From NCBI GenBank assembly GCA_018623135.1, contig JAAZVW010000008.1, positions 1 through 44,742 of the forward strand: a stretch of 44,742 bases of DNA, written 5' to 3'. The stretch is from Pseudomonadota bacterium (GTDB lineage: Bacteria; Pseudomonadota; Alphaproteobacteria; UBA1280; JAAZVW01). The notes beneath the pieces were generated by a model. That model was not told the DNA's origin. It worked only from the letters and a program-made list of their open reading frames with translations, and searched no databases. How positions within the stretch are numbered: position 1 is the stretch's first letter; every line of letters starts with the position of its first letter. This document shows, piece by piece, positions 23,613 through 32,337 of the stretch. The position numbers were made by a program, and so were the translations under genes.

Positions 23613-26509
23613 GCCTTAAACTCCCACTCTGACTTACGGCAAAGATGTGCATAAGCACAATATTTACAGCCTGTTTTATCTGCCCGCGCTTGGTAAGTTG
23701 TTTCGGGTGACATCATATACTCAGCAAGCTCATGTAACCCTTCTTCAGCTTCTGTTACTAAATCTTCTAGCGCAAACTTTTTAAGATCAAATGCATCTGA
23801 AATTTTTACAGGCTCTTTACCACCTGAAAGCTTCCAATATTGAGTTGCGTCTGCGGTATATGCTTGCGCTGTATTTTTAATTAACTGGCCTTTATTAAGC
23901 ATTAAAGCTTCTAAAATAAGTTGCGGTTGTTTACCTAAAACCACCTCTTCTTTTGTAGGCACACCACCTGTTTTATAATCAATAATACAGGCTGTTTTTT
24001 CATGTTCATGAATATCAATACGGTCTGCAATGGCAGTTAAACTCACACCCTGAGTAATATCCATATGGCCTTGTTGCTCCATATATAATGGTTTATAGCC
24101 TTTTTGTTGTTGTTCAAAACTATACTGAATAATATCGGGCACCATTGTTAAAAAGCGCTGTTGCCAAAGTTGCGCCACATTTTGTGGCATAGTTTGCAAA
24201 GCTAAATCCATAAGCTTAACAAGATGGGCTTGCGCTTGGCGAAGATTTCTTTCTGTTAACGCACCAAAAGGTTCTGGGAATCCATCAACTTTTTTAAAGA
24301 AAGCCTCTAGCACTAAATGTAAAAGAGTCCCCTTTTCTCGGGCAGAAGGTAGTTGTTCAAAGTCATCTAATTCTTCTATACGTAAAATTTTCTGCGCAAA
24401 ATGCTTATATGGGCAGTACATAATATCTTTAACTTGGGAAACAGACCATCTGCGCATACGCAATGCCATTGGCACTTGTACCTGAGGCCTTGAAATAGCT
24501 TGTATCTGTACTTTATTTTCGAGCGCAGCTAGGCGTTTAAGCCAAATATCACCCGAGCTTAAAAAAGCTTTATACAATTGAGCATTATTTGCCTGAATTG
24601 ACGCCACAAAACGCATTAAAAATCGAGAAGGTAAGGTTTCTACCCCTGCATCTTTAACAGACCTTGTCATCAACACTTCTGATTTTGAGGCAAGCATATA
24701 AAAATCATGGGCATTTAAGCCTGTAAACATTTCAGATACCGGCAAGCCCAAAGTTTCTGACATATGGCCAGAAATCCAACCTTCAGGCACCACTTTTCTG
24801 GGCCAATTACCTTCATTAAGCCCTGCGATAATAATACGGTCTGCGTGCTGGAACCTTGCTTCTAATGGCCCCCATATAAACAAACGAGGGTGCAATGTAC
24901 CTTTTTCTCGTACCGCCGTTTTTTCAAGTAATATTTTTAAGTAATCAACAAAAAAGCTTAAAGGTTGTGCCCCTAAATCAGCTGTAGATTGTTGCCACTT
25001 AGCAAGCAATAACATAAAAGATTCACCGTCTTCTTGGCCTAAAAGTTCTTCAAGTTCTTGATCTTCTGTAAGTGCTGTAAAGACCTCTTTTATCTGTTCA
25101 ACAAATTGAGGTAAATGACAGGTTTTTTCTATATCAATTAAAGGTGTAAAGATATCTTGAATATTTTGCCAAAGCATTAAAGCTTCTTCAGATTGTTTTT
25201 CAGGTTTTAAACTTTGATAAGCTTGTTTAATTTTCGTATCAACCGCTTCTAAGCCCTCACCAGGGTAGAGTCCTCTTAGTAAACTCACAAAAAGAGGCTT
25301 AACAACATTAAATTGGCATAGCGTATATGGGTGCTGTATGAGTTTAACCAAGGATAATGGGCGTGCCTTTGTTTCTATCACATCTAATATAAGGCTTATA
25401 TATTGCCCTAAAGGCCAAACCTGTAAAGCTTTACCAGCGGAGTCATTCACCTCTACCCCATACTTACTTTTAAGTAGTGCGGATACCTTATGAGCTAAAG
25501 ACCTCTGGTTTGTTACAAGAGCGGCTGTTTTCCCTGATACTTCTAACGTCTCACGCATCATTAACGCTAAGGCTTCCGCTTCTTTTTCTGTATCATCTAA
25601 CTTTACATAGGTTAGATTTTCTAAAGCATCAGCTGGCACATGTAACTGTTGCCATTCAAGAGTTTGCTCTGCAGGTAATAAAGCCTTTTGCCATAAGGCA
25701 GCGCGCGCACTACTTGGAGCAAGCTCTTTAATACAGCTCGTATCTATGCCTACTTTTGCAATAAGCTGATGAAGGGCATACTGCGGATGAGCTGCTGTAA
25801 GTGTTGTTTCTGTTTTATAATAACCCGGTAGCAAAATCGCCCCATTTGGCATGGTATAAATTTGCTTTAAAAGTGCCATCGCCTGAGGAATTGTATCTGC
25901 AAAACCTGCCGCAACAACTTTCTGTTCAGGCTGTTGCTGATAATAAGTAATCTGTTGCTCTAATAACTGATTAAGCTTGGTTGCTGCATCTGTTTTCTGT
26001 TGGTTTTCTAGCCATTGAGGGTAAAAAAACCTCACAATTTCTAAAAACTTAAGATTGTTTTGCCAATGTTCTGCATAAGACTCTGGCACAAGGGACTGTA
26101 AATCTTCATCTTTAACTTGATAGGTTGTAAGCCGATCTTTTACTTTAAGTAAATACTCCGCCTGTTCAAAGCACTGGCTAGCTTGCCATTGTGGTTTAAA
26201 CATTTTAACTTGGCGCGCCACATACATAAGTCTATCAAGATCCGACACTTGGTCTATAGGTGATTCTTGATCAAGATACAAATGCTCTTCTTGCCCCTCA
26301 CCTAGCCCCATAGAACGAATACGCGGTAATAAACTAGCGCCAAATTTGTCAATAAAAGCCTGACGAATCGCACGCTCTGCACGGCGCGTTGGCAACCACA
26401 AATCTATTGTTGGTAAAAGCTCTTGTTTTTCATCTGCCAGTTTATAAACATAATCTACTAATAACTTAGGTCCATTATGCCCCGCTGGTATATTATATGC
26501 GTATCCCAT
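23609..26509 (-). CDS. addB: Double-strand break repair protein AddB
   Basis: The partner of AddA, about 966 residues. It has a degenerate helicase region and a C-terminal nuclease domain with IIDYKTGGVPTKEE. A cysteine before the nuclease (MYCPYKHF) and the C-terminal cluster CKYCAYAHLC are the expected iron-sulfur ligands. I place the start at the ATG at 26509 (MGYAYNIPAG) because the longer in-frame GTG at 26557 lies inside the terminator hairpin of the preceding gene, and the shorter version matches the usual AddB N-terminus. Near the N-terminus it has DLWLPTRRAERAIRQAF. The region IIAGLNEGNWP is a well-known AddB motif. Confidence 0.95.
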   Translation of the reverse strand: MGYAYNIPAGHNGPKLLVDYVYKLADEKQELLPTIDLWLPTRRAERAIRQAFIDKFGASLLPRIRSMGLGEGQEEHLYLDQESPIDQVSDLDRLMYVARQVKMFKPQWQASQCFEQAEYLLKVKDRLTTYQVKDEDLQSLVPESYAEHWQNNLKFLEIVRFFYPQWLENQQKTDAATKLNQLLEQQITYYQQQPEQKVVAAGFADTIPQAMALLKQIYTMPNGAILLPGYYKTETTLTAAHPQYALHQLIAKVGIDTSCIKELAPSSARAALWQKALLPAEQTLEWQQLHVPADALENLTYVKLDDTEKEAEALALMMRETLEVSGKTAALVTNQRSLAHKVSALLKSKYGVEVNDSAGKALQVWPLGQYISLILDVIETKARPLSLVKLIQHPYTLCQFNVVKPLFVSLLRGLYPGEGLEAVDTKIKQAYQSLKPEKQSEEALMLWQNIQDIFTPLIDIEKTCHLPQFVEQIKEVFTALTEDQELEELLGQEDGESFMLLLAKWQQSTADLGAQPLSFFVDYLKILLEKTAVREKGTLHPRLFIWGPLEARFQHADRIIIAGLNEGNWPRKVVPEGWISGHMSETLGLPVSEMFTGLNAHDFYMLASKSEVLMTRSVKDAGVETLPSRFLMRFVASIQANNAQLYKAFLSSGDIWLKRLAALENKVQIQAISRPQVQVPMALRMRRWSVSQVKDIMYCPYKHFAQKILRIEELDDFEQLPSAREKGTLLHLVLEAFFKKVDGFPEPFGALTERNLRQAQAHLVKLMDLALQTMPQNVAQLWQQRFLTMVPDIIQYSFEQQQKGYKPLYMEQQGHMDITQGVSLTAIADRIDIHEHEKTACIIDYKTGGVPTKEEVVLGKQPQLILEALMLNKGQLIKNTAQAYTADATQYWKLSGGKEPVKISDAFDLKKFALEDLVTEAEEGLHELAEYMMSPETTYQARADKTGCKYCAYAHLCRKSEWEFKA

Positions 26510-26524
26510 AGGCAAAACTATAGC

Positions 26525-26557
26525 AAAAAAAAGTGCCCTTTGGTATAGAAAGGACAC
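26525..26557 (-). terminator. Intrinsic terminator upstream of addB
   Basis: On the minus strand GTGTCCTTT / AAAGGGCAC (one U-G pair) with a seven-base loop and eight T residues. It ends the unit that contains the 145-residue unknown gene, so addB probably has a start site or read-through just after it. Confidence 0.85.
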
Positions 26558-26600
26558 GGTAAAATCGCTTAAATAGGCTTTTATTTTTAAACCCGATTAT

Positions 26601-27038
26601 TTAAATGTTTGCAAACTGCCGACTCAGGCTGTGCAACCATTTAGCATGATAACGCTGTGGCTGAACCTCCCGCAAACCAAAAAGCAAGCTTTTAAGTGCT
26701 GCTTCAATAGGTTGCTGCGTTTGCATTTGGCGCATAAAATCACCCCAAGCAAGACCTACTTGCTCTGGGACTTCACCGCCATTTTCTAGTGAGGCACGCA
26801 ATACATGAACAAGCGCTTGAGCATTTAAAGAAGAAAGATGAACATGGGCGATTTGATCCATAAGCTTTAACCAAAGCTCGTTTTCTAATCGCTGTAATTC
26901 TTGCTGATCTTGCCCTTTTTCAAAAGCAGATAAAGCTGTTTGAGTTGATTTAATTAAAACATCATGGCCTGGCATTTGCGGAAAATGCTCGCTATGAGCA
27001 TAAAGCTCCGCCAATGAATAAGGTTGAGCATTAATCAT
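26601..27038 (-). CDS. Protein of unknown function between murU and addB
   Basis: A 145-residue soluble protein that I do not recognise. The start at 27038 is set by a clear AAGGAG six bases upstream; longer in-frame versions reach to 27152 but begin with an implausible Cys-rich stretch. It is mostly helical with many Gln and Leu residues (LQRLENELWLKLMDQIAHVH, QALVHVLRASLENGG). The C-terminus has LKSLLFGLREVQPQRYHAKWLH. It follows the tsaE-amgK and murU genes and precedes a terminator, so it is the last gene of that unit. A role near cell-wall sugar salvage is only positional. Confidence 0.6.
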   Translation of the reverse strand: MINAQPYSLAELYAHSEHFPQMPGHDVLIKSTQTALSAFEKGQDQQELQRLENELWLKLMDQIAHVHLSSLNAQALVHVLRASLENGGEVPEQVGLAWGDFMRQMQTQQPIEAALKSLLFGLREVQPQRYHAKWLHSLSRQFANI

Positions 27039-27166
27039 ACAGGGCTCCTTCATGAAAATATCATGAGTATTGAGAGTGCATTGTACCAAAGAAGAAACGA
27101 TAAGCATTAAACAGCAACACCGACAAAATACCCTATTGCATACAAAAAGCAAGCAAGGAGTTGTAC

Positions 27167-27862
27167 CTATTTAATATTTTTTGCTTTTTCTAAACCTTCT
27201 GGCGTACCCATATCCACCCAATAACCCTGTTCATACACAAGTCCATAAAGACGCTCTTGCGCCACAAGCTCTTCATAAATTCCCTTAAGTGCGGCAGGTT
27301 CTACCTTTTGATTTTTAAAGGCACGAGGGTGTAAAATTTGAATACCTGTATAAACATAAGGTGCAGACTCTTTATCACCACGCATCGTTGCTATGCCTGC
27401 TTCATCTAAAAAGAAATCTCCTTTACCAAAAAAAGTATCTGCCTTTTCTTTAGAATACATCAACAATAAAGCATCCATTTTATCAGCATCAAAAGCTTGT
27501 ATCAGTTTTTGCAAAATAGGATGTTCCTTTTCTGTCCAAATCACATCACCATTAACACACAAAAAAGGTTCATCCCCCAAAAGAGGCAAGGCCTTTGCAA
27601 TGCCACCCGCTGTTTCAAGTAGCTCTTCTTCTTCTGAAAGCTGAATATTCAGACCAAAGTTTTGATCGGTAACAGCATCTTTAATCATATGGCCTAAATA
27701 ATGGCTGTTAATAACAATATCTTGTTGCCCCATAGCAGCAAGCAAAGAAAGCGTGCGCATAAGAGGAGATTGCTCCCCCACTTTTACTAAAGGTTTTGGG
27801 CAGTTTTGAGTAAGTTCTTTTAACCTTGTGCCGCGCCCAGCTGCTAAAATCATTGTTTTCAT
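27167..27862 (-). CDS. murU: Sugar-1-phosphate nucleotidyltransferase (MurU-like)
   Basis: A nucleotidyltransferase of 231 residues from the ATG at 27862; the longer TTG start at 27913 would place an odd lysine-rich segment before the conserved N-terminus. The Rossmann-type signature MKTMILAAGRGTRLKELTQNCPKPLV is unmistakable (G-x-G-TR and PKP). Further conserved stretches are ETAGGIAKALPLL, FLCVNGDVIW and YWVDMGTPEGLE. MurU makes UDP-MurNAc from MurNAc-1-phosphate. The upstream kinase gene of AmgK type supports this over a mannose-1-phosphate guanylyltransferase. The pair would form the cell-wall sugar salvage route that bypasses de novo MurA. Confidence 0.85.
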   Translation of the reverse strand: MKTMILAAGRGTRLKELTQNCPKPLVKVGEQSPLMRTLSLLAAMGQQDIVINSHYLGHMIKDAVTDQNFGLNIQLSEEEELLETAGGIAKALPLLGDEPFLCVNGDVIWTEKEHPILQKLIQAFDADKMDALLLMYSKEKADTFFGKGDFFLDEAGIATMRGDKESAPYVYTGIQILHPRAFKNQKVEPAALKGIYEELVAQERLYGLVYEQGYWVDMGTPEGLEKAKNIK

Positions 27863-27905
27863 AAGATATTCTTGGCTCTTTTTGTTTATCTTCTTAATTT
27901 GTAAC

Positions 27906-29363
27906 TTAAGCAATCAGCTCTCTATCCGCTGGCATCACTTGCGCAATAAAGCCTTTAAGTGCGGCACAATCTGGATGCGCCAAAGCCTCATCAATATTTT
28001 GCCATACACGATGCATATCATTTAAATAAGCTGTTTTACCATCTCGGCGGGCAAGGCGCGTAAAAATACCAATAATTTTAAAAGCACGCTGTAATCCAAT
28101 AAGCCTATAGCTCGTCATAAAATCAGTCATGGTAACCTCACCTTCCATGCCATCAACAAAACGACGAATAAGATGGTTTTTAAGATCATCCGGTAAGGTA
28201 ATATAAGCGTCTTGTAACATCGAGGCCATATCATAAGTAACTGGTCCAACAAGAGCGTCCTGAAAATCAATAATGCCTAAAGATTTTTGATGAGAGTGTG
28301 GTACATCTGTTAGCACCATCATATTTCTAATATGATAATCTCTTAAAACCGTTGTTTGCGGTACTTTATTCATTTTACTATAAAGTGGCAACCAAAGGTC
28401 ATGGAACTTTTGCCTTAAAGAAGGGTCTGTCGCCTTGCCTGTAACTTCTGGTAAATACCAATCTGTAAACAAACTTAGCTCTCGCCAATATGTAGCAATA
28501 TCATAAGCCGGTACGTCTGCTTTTTTATTCGCCTTAGCAAGATCAATCAACACATCTACAGCAAGTTCATACCAAGCTTTTTTATCAAAGCCCTTTTCAA
28601 AAGCCTTAGACAGTGTGGTATTGCCTAAGTCTTCCAACAAAAGATACCCTTCTTCGGTATCTTTTTGGTAAATTTTAGGTACATGAATACTTAAACCTTC
28701 CAAATATTCAGCAACTTTCACAAAAGGCTTTACGTCTTCCATAGGCGGTGGTGCATCCATAATAACACGGCTACCCTCTTCTGTTTCCGTACGCCAATAA
28801 CTTCTAAAAGAAGCATCATCTGAAACAGCTTTAATATCAGCAACCTCTATATTATGCATTTGTAAAAAAGAGCGGCGCCCTGTTTCTGAAACTTGGCGGC
28901 ATAAAGAAGGTTCGAAAAAGCCAAAGCGACTTTCCCAAGCTTCTCCTGAAAGAGTGGCAATACGGCCGCCTTTTTCATCTTCTTCAATTTCTATCGTCAG
29001 GGTATTTTCTGGCAAGTAACCCTCACCTTTTTCTGGCCACTCTATAAGGCTTACACCATGGTCAAAATATACATCTAACCCTAAAGATTCTATTTCTTCA
29101 GGCGCATTTAACCTATACAAATCCACATGGGCGACAGGTAAACGTGTATCATGATATGCTTGAATAAGGGTAAAGGTTGGGCTCGGGATTTCAGATTGTT
29201 CTGTTCCCATAGCTTTAATAAAATGACGGGCAAAAAAACTTTTACCAGCACCTAATGTGCCTTTAAGTAAAATAACATCCCCCGCGAGTACATACGGCGC
29301 CATGCTCGCTGCAAGCGCAGCCGTATCTTCTGGCCCTGCCAGTTTTTTCGTTAAATGCATCAT
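27906..29363 (-). CDS. TsaE-AmgK fusion: tRNA t6A ATPase joined to an amino-sugar kinase
   Basis: A single 485-residue open frame with two enzymes. Residues 1 to about 150 are TsaE, the ATPase that helps make t6A37 in tRNA: P-loop GTLGAGKSFFARHF, SPTFTLIQAYHD and HVDLYRLNAPEEIESLGLD. The rest is an aminoglycoside-phosphotransferase-fold kinase of AmgK type: nucleotide-binding region SRVIMDAPPPMED, catalytic loop LRDYHIRNMMVL and metal site GIIDFQDALVGPVTYDMASML. AmgK phosphorylates MurNAc and GlcNAc at C1. In relatives the two are often neighbours. The start is one of two adjacent ATG codons (29363, 29360) without a strong ribosome binding site. The murU gene follows, overlapping only if its TTG start is used. 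Confidence 0.88.
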   Translation of the reverse strand: MMHLTKKLAGPEDTAALAASMAPYVLAGDVILLKGTLGAGKSFFARHFIKAMGTEQSEIPSPTFTLIQAYHDTRLPVAHVDLYRLNAPEEIESLGLDVYFDHGVSLIEWPEKGEGYLPENTLTIEIEEDEKGGRIATLSGEAWESRFGFFEPSLCRQVSETGRRSFLQMHNIEVADIKAVSDDASFRSYWRTETEEGSRVIMDAPPPMEDVKPFVKVAEYLEGLSIHVPKIYQKDTEEGYLLLEDLGNTTLSKAFEKGFDKKAWYELAVDVLIDLAKANKKADVPAYDIATYWRELSLFTDWYLPEVTGKATDPSLRQKFHDLWLPLYSKMNKVPQTTVLRDYHIRNMMVLTDVPHSHQKSLGIIDFQDALVGPVTYDMASMLQDAYITLPDDLKNHLIRRFVDGMEGEVTMTDFMTSYRLIGLQRAFKIIGIFTRLARRDGKTAYLNDMHRVWQNIDEALAHPDCAALKGFIAQVMPADRELIA

Positions 29364-29429
29364 GGTTGCCAATATACGCCTTATTTTATATGTAGACAAG
29401 CAACAAAAGCGCTTAAAACCCTTTTAAGC

Positions 29430-29458
29430 TTGTGCTTTTTAAAAGCTTAGTGTATGTT
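29430..29458 (+). promoter_or_regulatory. Probable sigma-70 promoter for the rhlE leader
   Basis: TTGTGC, 17 bases, TATGTT. Transcription would start near 29465, giving a leader of about 213 bases before the helicase start. The match to consensus is moderate. Confidence 0.4.
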
Positions 29459-29464
29459 GCGCAA

Positions 29465-29677
29465 CAGCTTTACTAATGAATTGATTCTTTGGGCGTTTTC
29501 ACACTCTTCATGAGAATCTACTCCAGATGAAGAGTCGTGCATAAAACCTCAACGCACATTATTACACTTGTAATACGAGGCAACAGCCCCTATATAAGCG
29601 GCACGCCTCGTATTTTTTGTCTCTAGCAACCTTTAGAATGAGGGCAGGTTGCTTATTTTAAAGGTTAATTAAATATT
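29465..29677 (+). promoter_or_regulatory. Long structured 5' leader of the helicase gene (possible attenuator and translation switch)
   Basis: This gene-free stretch carries ordered secondary structures. First, ACTCTTCAT (29503-29511) pairs with ATGAAGAGT (29527-29535). Second is a terminator hairpin at 29572-29618. Third, AGCAACCT (29625-29632) can pair with AGGTTGCT (29646-29653). Alternatively AACCTTTA (29628-29635) can pair with TAAAGGTT (29659-29666), which covers the AAGG ribosome binding site at 29661-29664. The last two helices share bases and exclude each other. No known riboswitch family is recognised. Confidence 0.5.
29572..29618 (+). terminator. Terminator-shaped hairpin inside the rhlE leader
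   Basis: Perfect ten-base stem AATACGAGGC / GCCTCGTATT with a 23-base loop and six T residues, 60 bases upstream of the rhlE start. No plus-strand gene ends before it, so it is either an attenuator or the end of a small RNA of about 150 bases. Confidence 0.7.
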
Positions 29678-30994
29678 ATGAAAAAATTTGTTGAATTTGG
29701 CTTTACAGACCAAATCGTTTCAGGTCTGCACCGTATGAACATTACGGAGCCAACAGAAATCCAATCACAGACGATCCCCGTTGCCTTAAATGGTAAAGAT
29801 ATTTTGGGTTCGGCTCAAACAGGTACAGGTAAAACATTTGCCTTTGGCCTACCTCTTTTGCAAAAACTGATGACAGAAGATCATGATTCTTCTGCTCTGA
29901 TTGTTACACCAACGCGTGAACTTGCAGCACAGGTACATAAATCACTTAAAGATTTGCTTGGTCGCAGAAGCTCTATTGATACGGCTTTGCTTATCGGTGG
30001 TGATTCTATCCCTAAACAAATTCGTCAGCTAAGTAAGCGCCCACAGCTTATTGTTGGTACACCTGGTCGTATTAATGATCATTTATCTAACAACAAACTA
30101 AAGCTTGGTAATGCTAAATATTTAGTACTAGATGAAACAGACCGCATGCTAGATATGGGCTTTTCTGTCCAAATTGAAGAAATTGCTAAACGTATGCCAG
30201 AAAAACGTCAAACGTTACTTTTTTCTGCAACATTACCTAAAGGCATTGTGCACCTTGCACAAAAATATCTTAATGCGCCAGAGCGCATTGCTGTTGGCCA
30301 AGTAAGTGACCCTGCTGCAAACGTAACCCAAGAAGTTATGTTTGTAAAAGATAGCGATAAAACAACTGAACTTATGTACCAGCTGAATAAGCGCAAAGGT
30401 ACAATTATTGTATTTGTGAAAACAAAATCAAAAACAGAAGTTCTTGTAAAGCAGCTTAAAGAGCAAGGCCACGAAGCTATGGCTATGCATGGTGATTTAC
30501 AACATAAAAAACGTGAGCGTGTATTACGTGATTATCGTCGTAAAGATTTCCGTATTCTTGTTGCAACAGATATCGCAGCACGCGGCTTAGATGTACCGCA
30601 CATTGAGCACGTTATTAGCTATGACTTACCACAACTTGCAGAAGATTATATCCACCGTATTGGCCGTACAGCTCGTGCTGGTGCTTCTGGTGAATCTGTA
30701 AGCTTTGTTTCTCCAGCTGACCGTGTTAAATTCCGTAACATCCAAAAACTTCTTCACCCAGAAGCAACAGCTGCTGAACTGAATGAACTTTTCCCGATGC
30801 CTAAAGCTAAATCAAAAGCAAGCCGTGAAAAGATGAAGGATAAGCCAGAAGGCAGAAAACGTGAATTTAATAAAGGCAAGCGTGGCGCAAATCGCCTAGA
30901 AGCCAAACCTACACGTTCTAGAAAGCCGGCGAACAAACCTAAAAACCCTAACGGCCGTAAAAAGAAAAGCCGTAAAGTCCAAGGTTTTAAATAA
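29678..30994 (+). CDS. rhlE: DEAD-box ATP-dependent RNA helicase (RhlE-like)
   Basis: A 438-residue RNA helicase. The order of motifs is complete: the Q motif region FGFTDQIVSGLHRMNI, Walker A AQTGTGKT at 46-53, PTRELAAQ, TPGR, DETD at 152-155 (a variant of DEAD), SAT, and in the second domain ARGLDVPHIEHVISYDLP and HRIGRTARAG. The last 60 residues are a very basic tail rich in Lys and Arg that probably binds RNA. Such helicases remodel rRNA and mRNA, often in cold adaptation. The long structured leader suggests RNA-level control. It has its own terminator. Confidence 0.95.
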   Translation: MKKFVEFGFTDQIVSGLHRMNITEPTEIQSQTIPVALNGKDILGSAQTGTGKTFAFGLPLLQKLMTEDHDSSALIVTPTRELAAQVHKSLKDLLGRRSSIDTALLIGGDSIPKQIRQLSKRPQLIVGTPGRINDHLSNNKLKLGNAKYLVLDETDRMLDMGFSVQIEEIAKRMPEKRQTLLFSATLPKGIVHLAQKYLNAPERIAVGQVSDPAANVTQEVMFVKDSDKTTELMYQLNKRKGTIIVFVKTKSKTEVLVKQLKEQGHEAMAMHGDLQHKKRERVLRDYRRKDFRILVATDIAARGLDVPHIEHVISYDLPQLAEDYIHRIGRTARAGASGESVSFVSPADRVKFRNIQKLLHPEATAAELNELFPMPKAKSKASREKMKDKPEGRKREFNKGKRGANRLEAKPTRSRKPANKPKNPNGRKKKSRKVQGFK

Positions 30995-30996
30995 GC

Positions 30997-31026
30997 AAAA
31001 AGGCTCAGAAAAATCTGAGCCTTTTT
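30997..31026 (+). terminator. Intrinsic terminator of rhlE
   Basis: Thirteen-base stem AAAAAGGCTCAGA / TCTGAGCCTTTTT with an AAAA loop, directly after the stop codon. Confidence 0.93.
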
Positions 31027-31068
31027 CATTTATACATTCTTATTATAAAAATACCCGCATTCAGAGCC

Positions 31069-31096
31069 TTTACAGCCTGTTCAAAAAGCGTATAGT
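31069..31096 (+). promoter_or_regulatory. Sigma-70 promoter for the ferredoxin-NADP reductase gene
   Basis: TTTACA, 16 bases, TATAGT, with transcription starting about 45 bases before the ATG at 31149. Confidence 0.5.
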
Positions 31097-31148
31097 AAGG
31101 CCATACAGCAAATTTTATACATCCCCACAATATTAAAGGGTAAAAAAA

Positions 31149-32162
31149 ATGAAACAAACAGATATCGCAATTATTGGTGCAGGCCCTGTTGGTCTTTTTA
31201 TGGTTTTTGAAGCTGGCATGCTCGGCTATAAATGCACACTACTGGATTCACTAGACCAAATTGGTGGGCAACTGACTGAACTTTATCCAGAAAAACCAAT
31301 TTACGATATCCCAGGCTATCCATCTATTCTAGCAAAAGACATAGTGGAGCAACTTCGTCTACAGGCTGAACCTTTTAAGCCCGGCTACATGCTTGGGCAT
31401 GAAGTTGAAGAAGTTGAACGCCAGGAAGATGGTTCATTTAACATTACAGCAGGCGAACATGAGCTTAATGCCAAAGTTATTGTAATTGCAGGTGGCGCAG
31501 GCGTATTCACACCACGCAAACCTCCTATTGCCAACCTAGAGCAATACGAAAAGAAATCTGTATTTTATTCTGTGAAAAACAAAGAACAATTTGCTGATAA
31601 AACACTTGTTATTGCAGGTGGTGGTGATTCTGCCGCAGATTGGGCTGTAGAACTTGCCCCTAAAGCGAAACATGTACATGTTGTGCACCGCCGTGCCTCA
31701 TTCCGCGCTGCAGACGAAACAGTCCGCCAAATGGAAGAACTACAAGCCTCTGGTAAAATCACAATCCACGCCCCTTCTCAACTTGGCGACATTCGTGGTG
31801 AAAATGGCATGCTCAATCAAGTCATCTTAAAAGACTTAGATAAAAACGAAACAGCTGTAGACGCTGATTATTTGCTTTGCTTCTATGGTCTTGCACCTTC
31901 ATTGGGTAAAATCTCAAATTGGGGGCTTAATACCACATCTAAAAAAGTAATTGTTCAGGCAGATACCATGGCCACAAATGTAGATGGCATTTTAGGCATT
32001 GGTGATATTACAGAATACCCTGGTAAATTGGATCTGATTTTAACAGGCTTTGCAGAATCAGCTATTGCCGCAAAAACAGCCCAAGGCATTATTGAGCCTG
32101 AGAAAAAGTTCAAACTTATTTACACAACATCTCAAGGCTTACCAGAATCTGAATCTGCTTAA
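31149..32162 (+). CDS. Ferredoxin-NADP reductase, thioredoxin-reductase-like type
   Basis: A 337-residue FAD- and NAD(P)H-binding flavoprotein. The FAD site GAGPVG is at 10-15, followed by IGGQLTELYPEKPIYDIPGYP, which is diagnostic of the TrxR-like ferredoxin/flavodoxin-NADP reductases (YumC type). The NADPH site is VIAGGGDSAADWA. No CxxC redox pair is present, which rules out thioredoxin reductase. The C-terminal FAD contact is ILGIGDITEYPGKLDLI. It would supply electrons to ferredoxin or flavodoxin in the cytoplasm. It is a single-gene unit with its own promoter and terminator. Confidence 0.92.
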   Translation: MKQTDIAIIGAGPVGLFMVFEAGMLGYKCTLLDSLDQIGGQLTELYPEKPIYDIPGYPSILAKDIVEQLRLQAEPFKPGYMLGHEVEEVERQEDGSFNITAGEHELNAKVIVIAGGAGVFTPRKPPIANLEQYEKKSVFYSVKNKEQFADKTLVIAGGGDSAADWAVELAPKAKHVHVVHRRASFRAADETVRQMEELQASGKITIHAPSQLGDIRGENGMLNQVILKDLDKNETAVDADYLLCFYGLAPSLGKISNWGLNTTSKKVIVQADTMATNVDGILGIGDITEYPGKLDLILTGFAESAIAAKTAQGIIEPEKKFKLIYTTSQGLPESESA

Positions 32163-32184
32163 ATAAAAGCACCTATTTTTGGTA

Positions 32185-32213
32185 AAAAGAGCACTCCCAT
32201 GGGGTGCTCTTTT
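32185..32213 (+). terminator. Intrinsic terminator of the ferredoxin-NADP reductase gene
   Basis: Stem AAAAGAGCACTCC / GGGTGCTCTTTT-type with a three-base loop, 22 bases after the stop. Confidence 0.9.
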
Positions 32214-32233
32214 AGCCTCCTGTCAGGAAAGTA

Positions 32234-32261
32234 TTGAAATTTACTTGTATCGTTCTATATA
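32234..32261 (+). promoter_or_regulatory. Sigma-70 promoter for the 802-residue gene
   Basis: TTGAAA, 16 bases, TATATA (or TATAAA with an 18-base spacer), about 70 bases before the start codon. Confidence 0.45.
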
Positions 32262-32337
32262 AATATACGTGAAACGAATTTAATAAGGGTCGCCTTTTGT
32301 TAAAACATAAGGCTTTATACATGGGGAATTAGATAAA

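Noticed and set aside
26510-26557. Longer addB start at a GTG at 26557
   Set aside because: The added segment overlaps the terminator hairpin of the upstream gene and does not match the AddB N-terminus.
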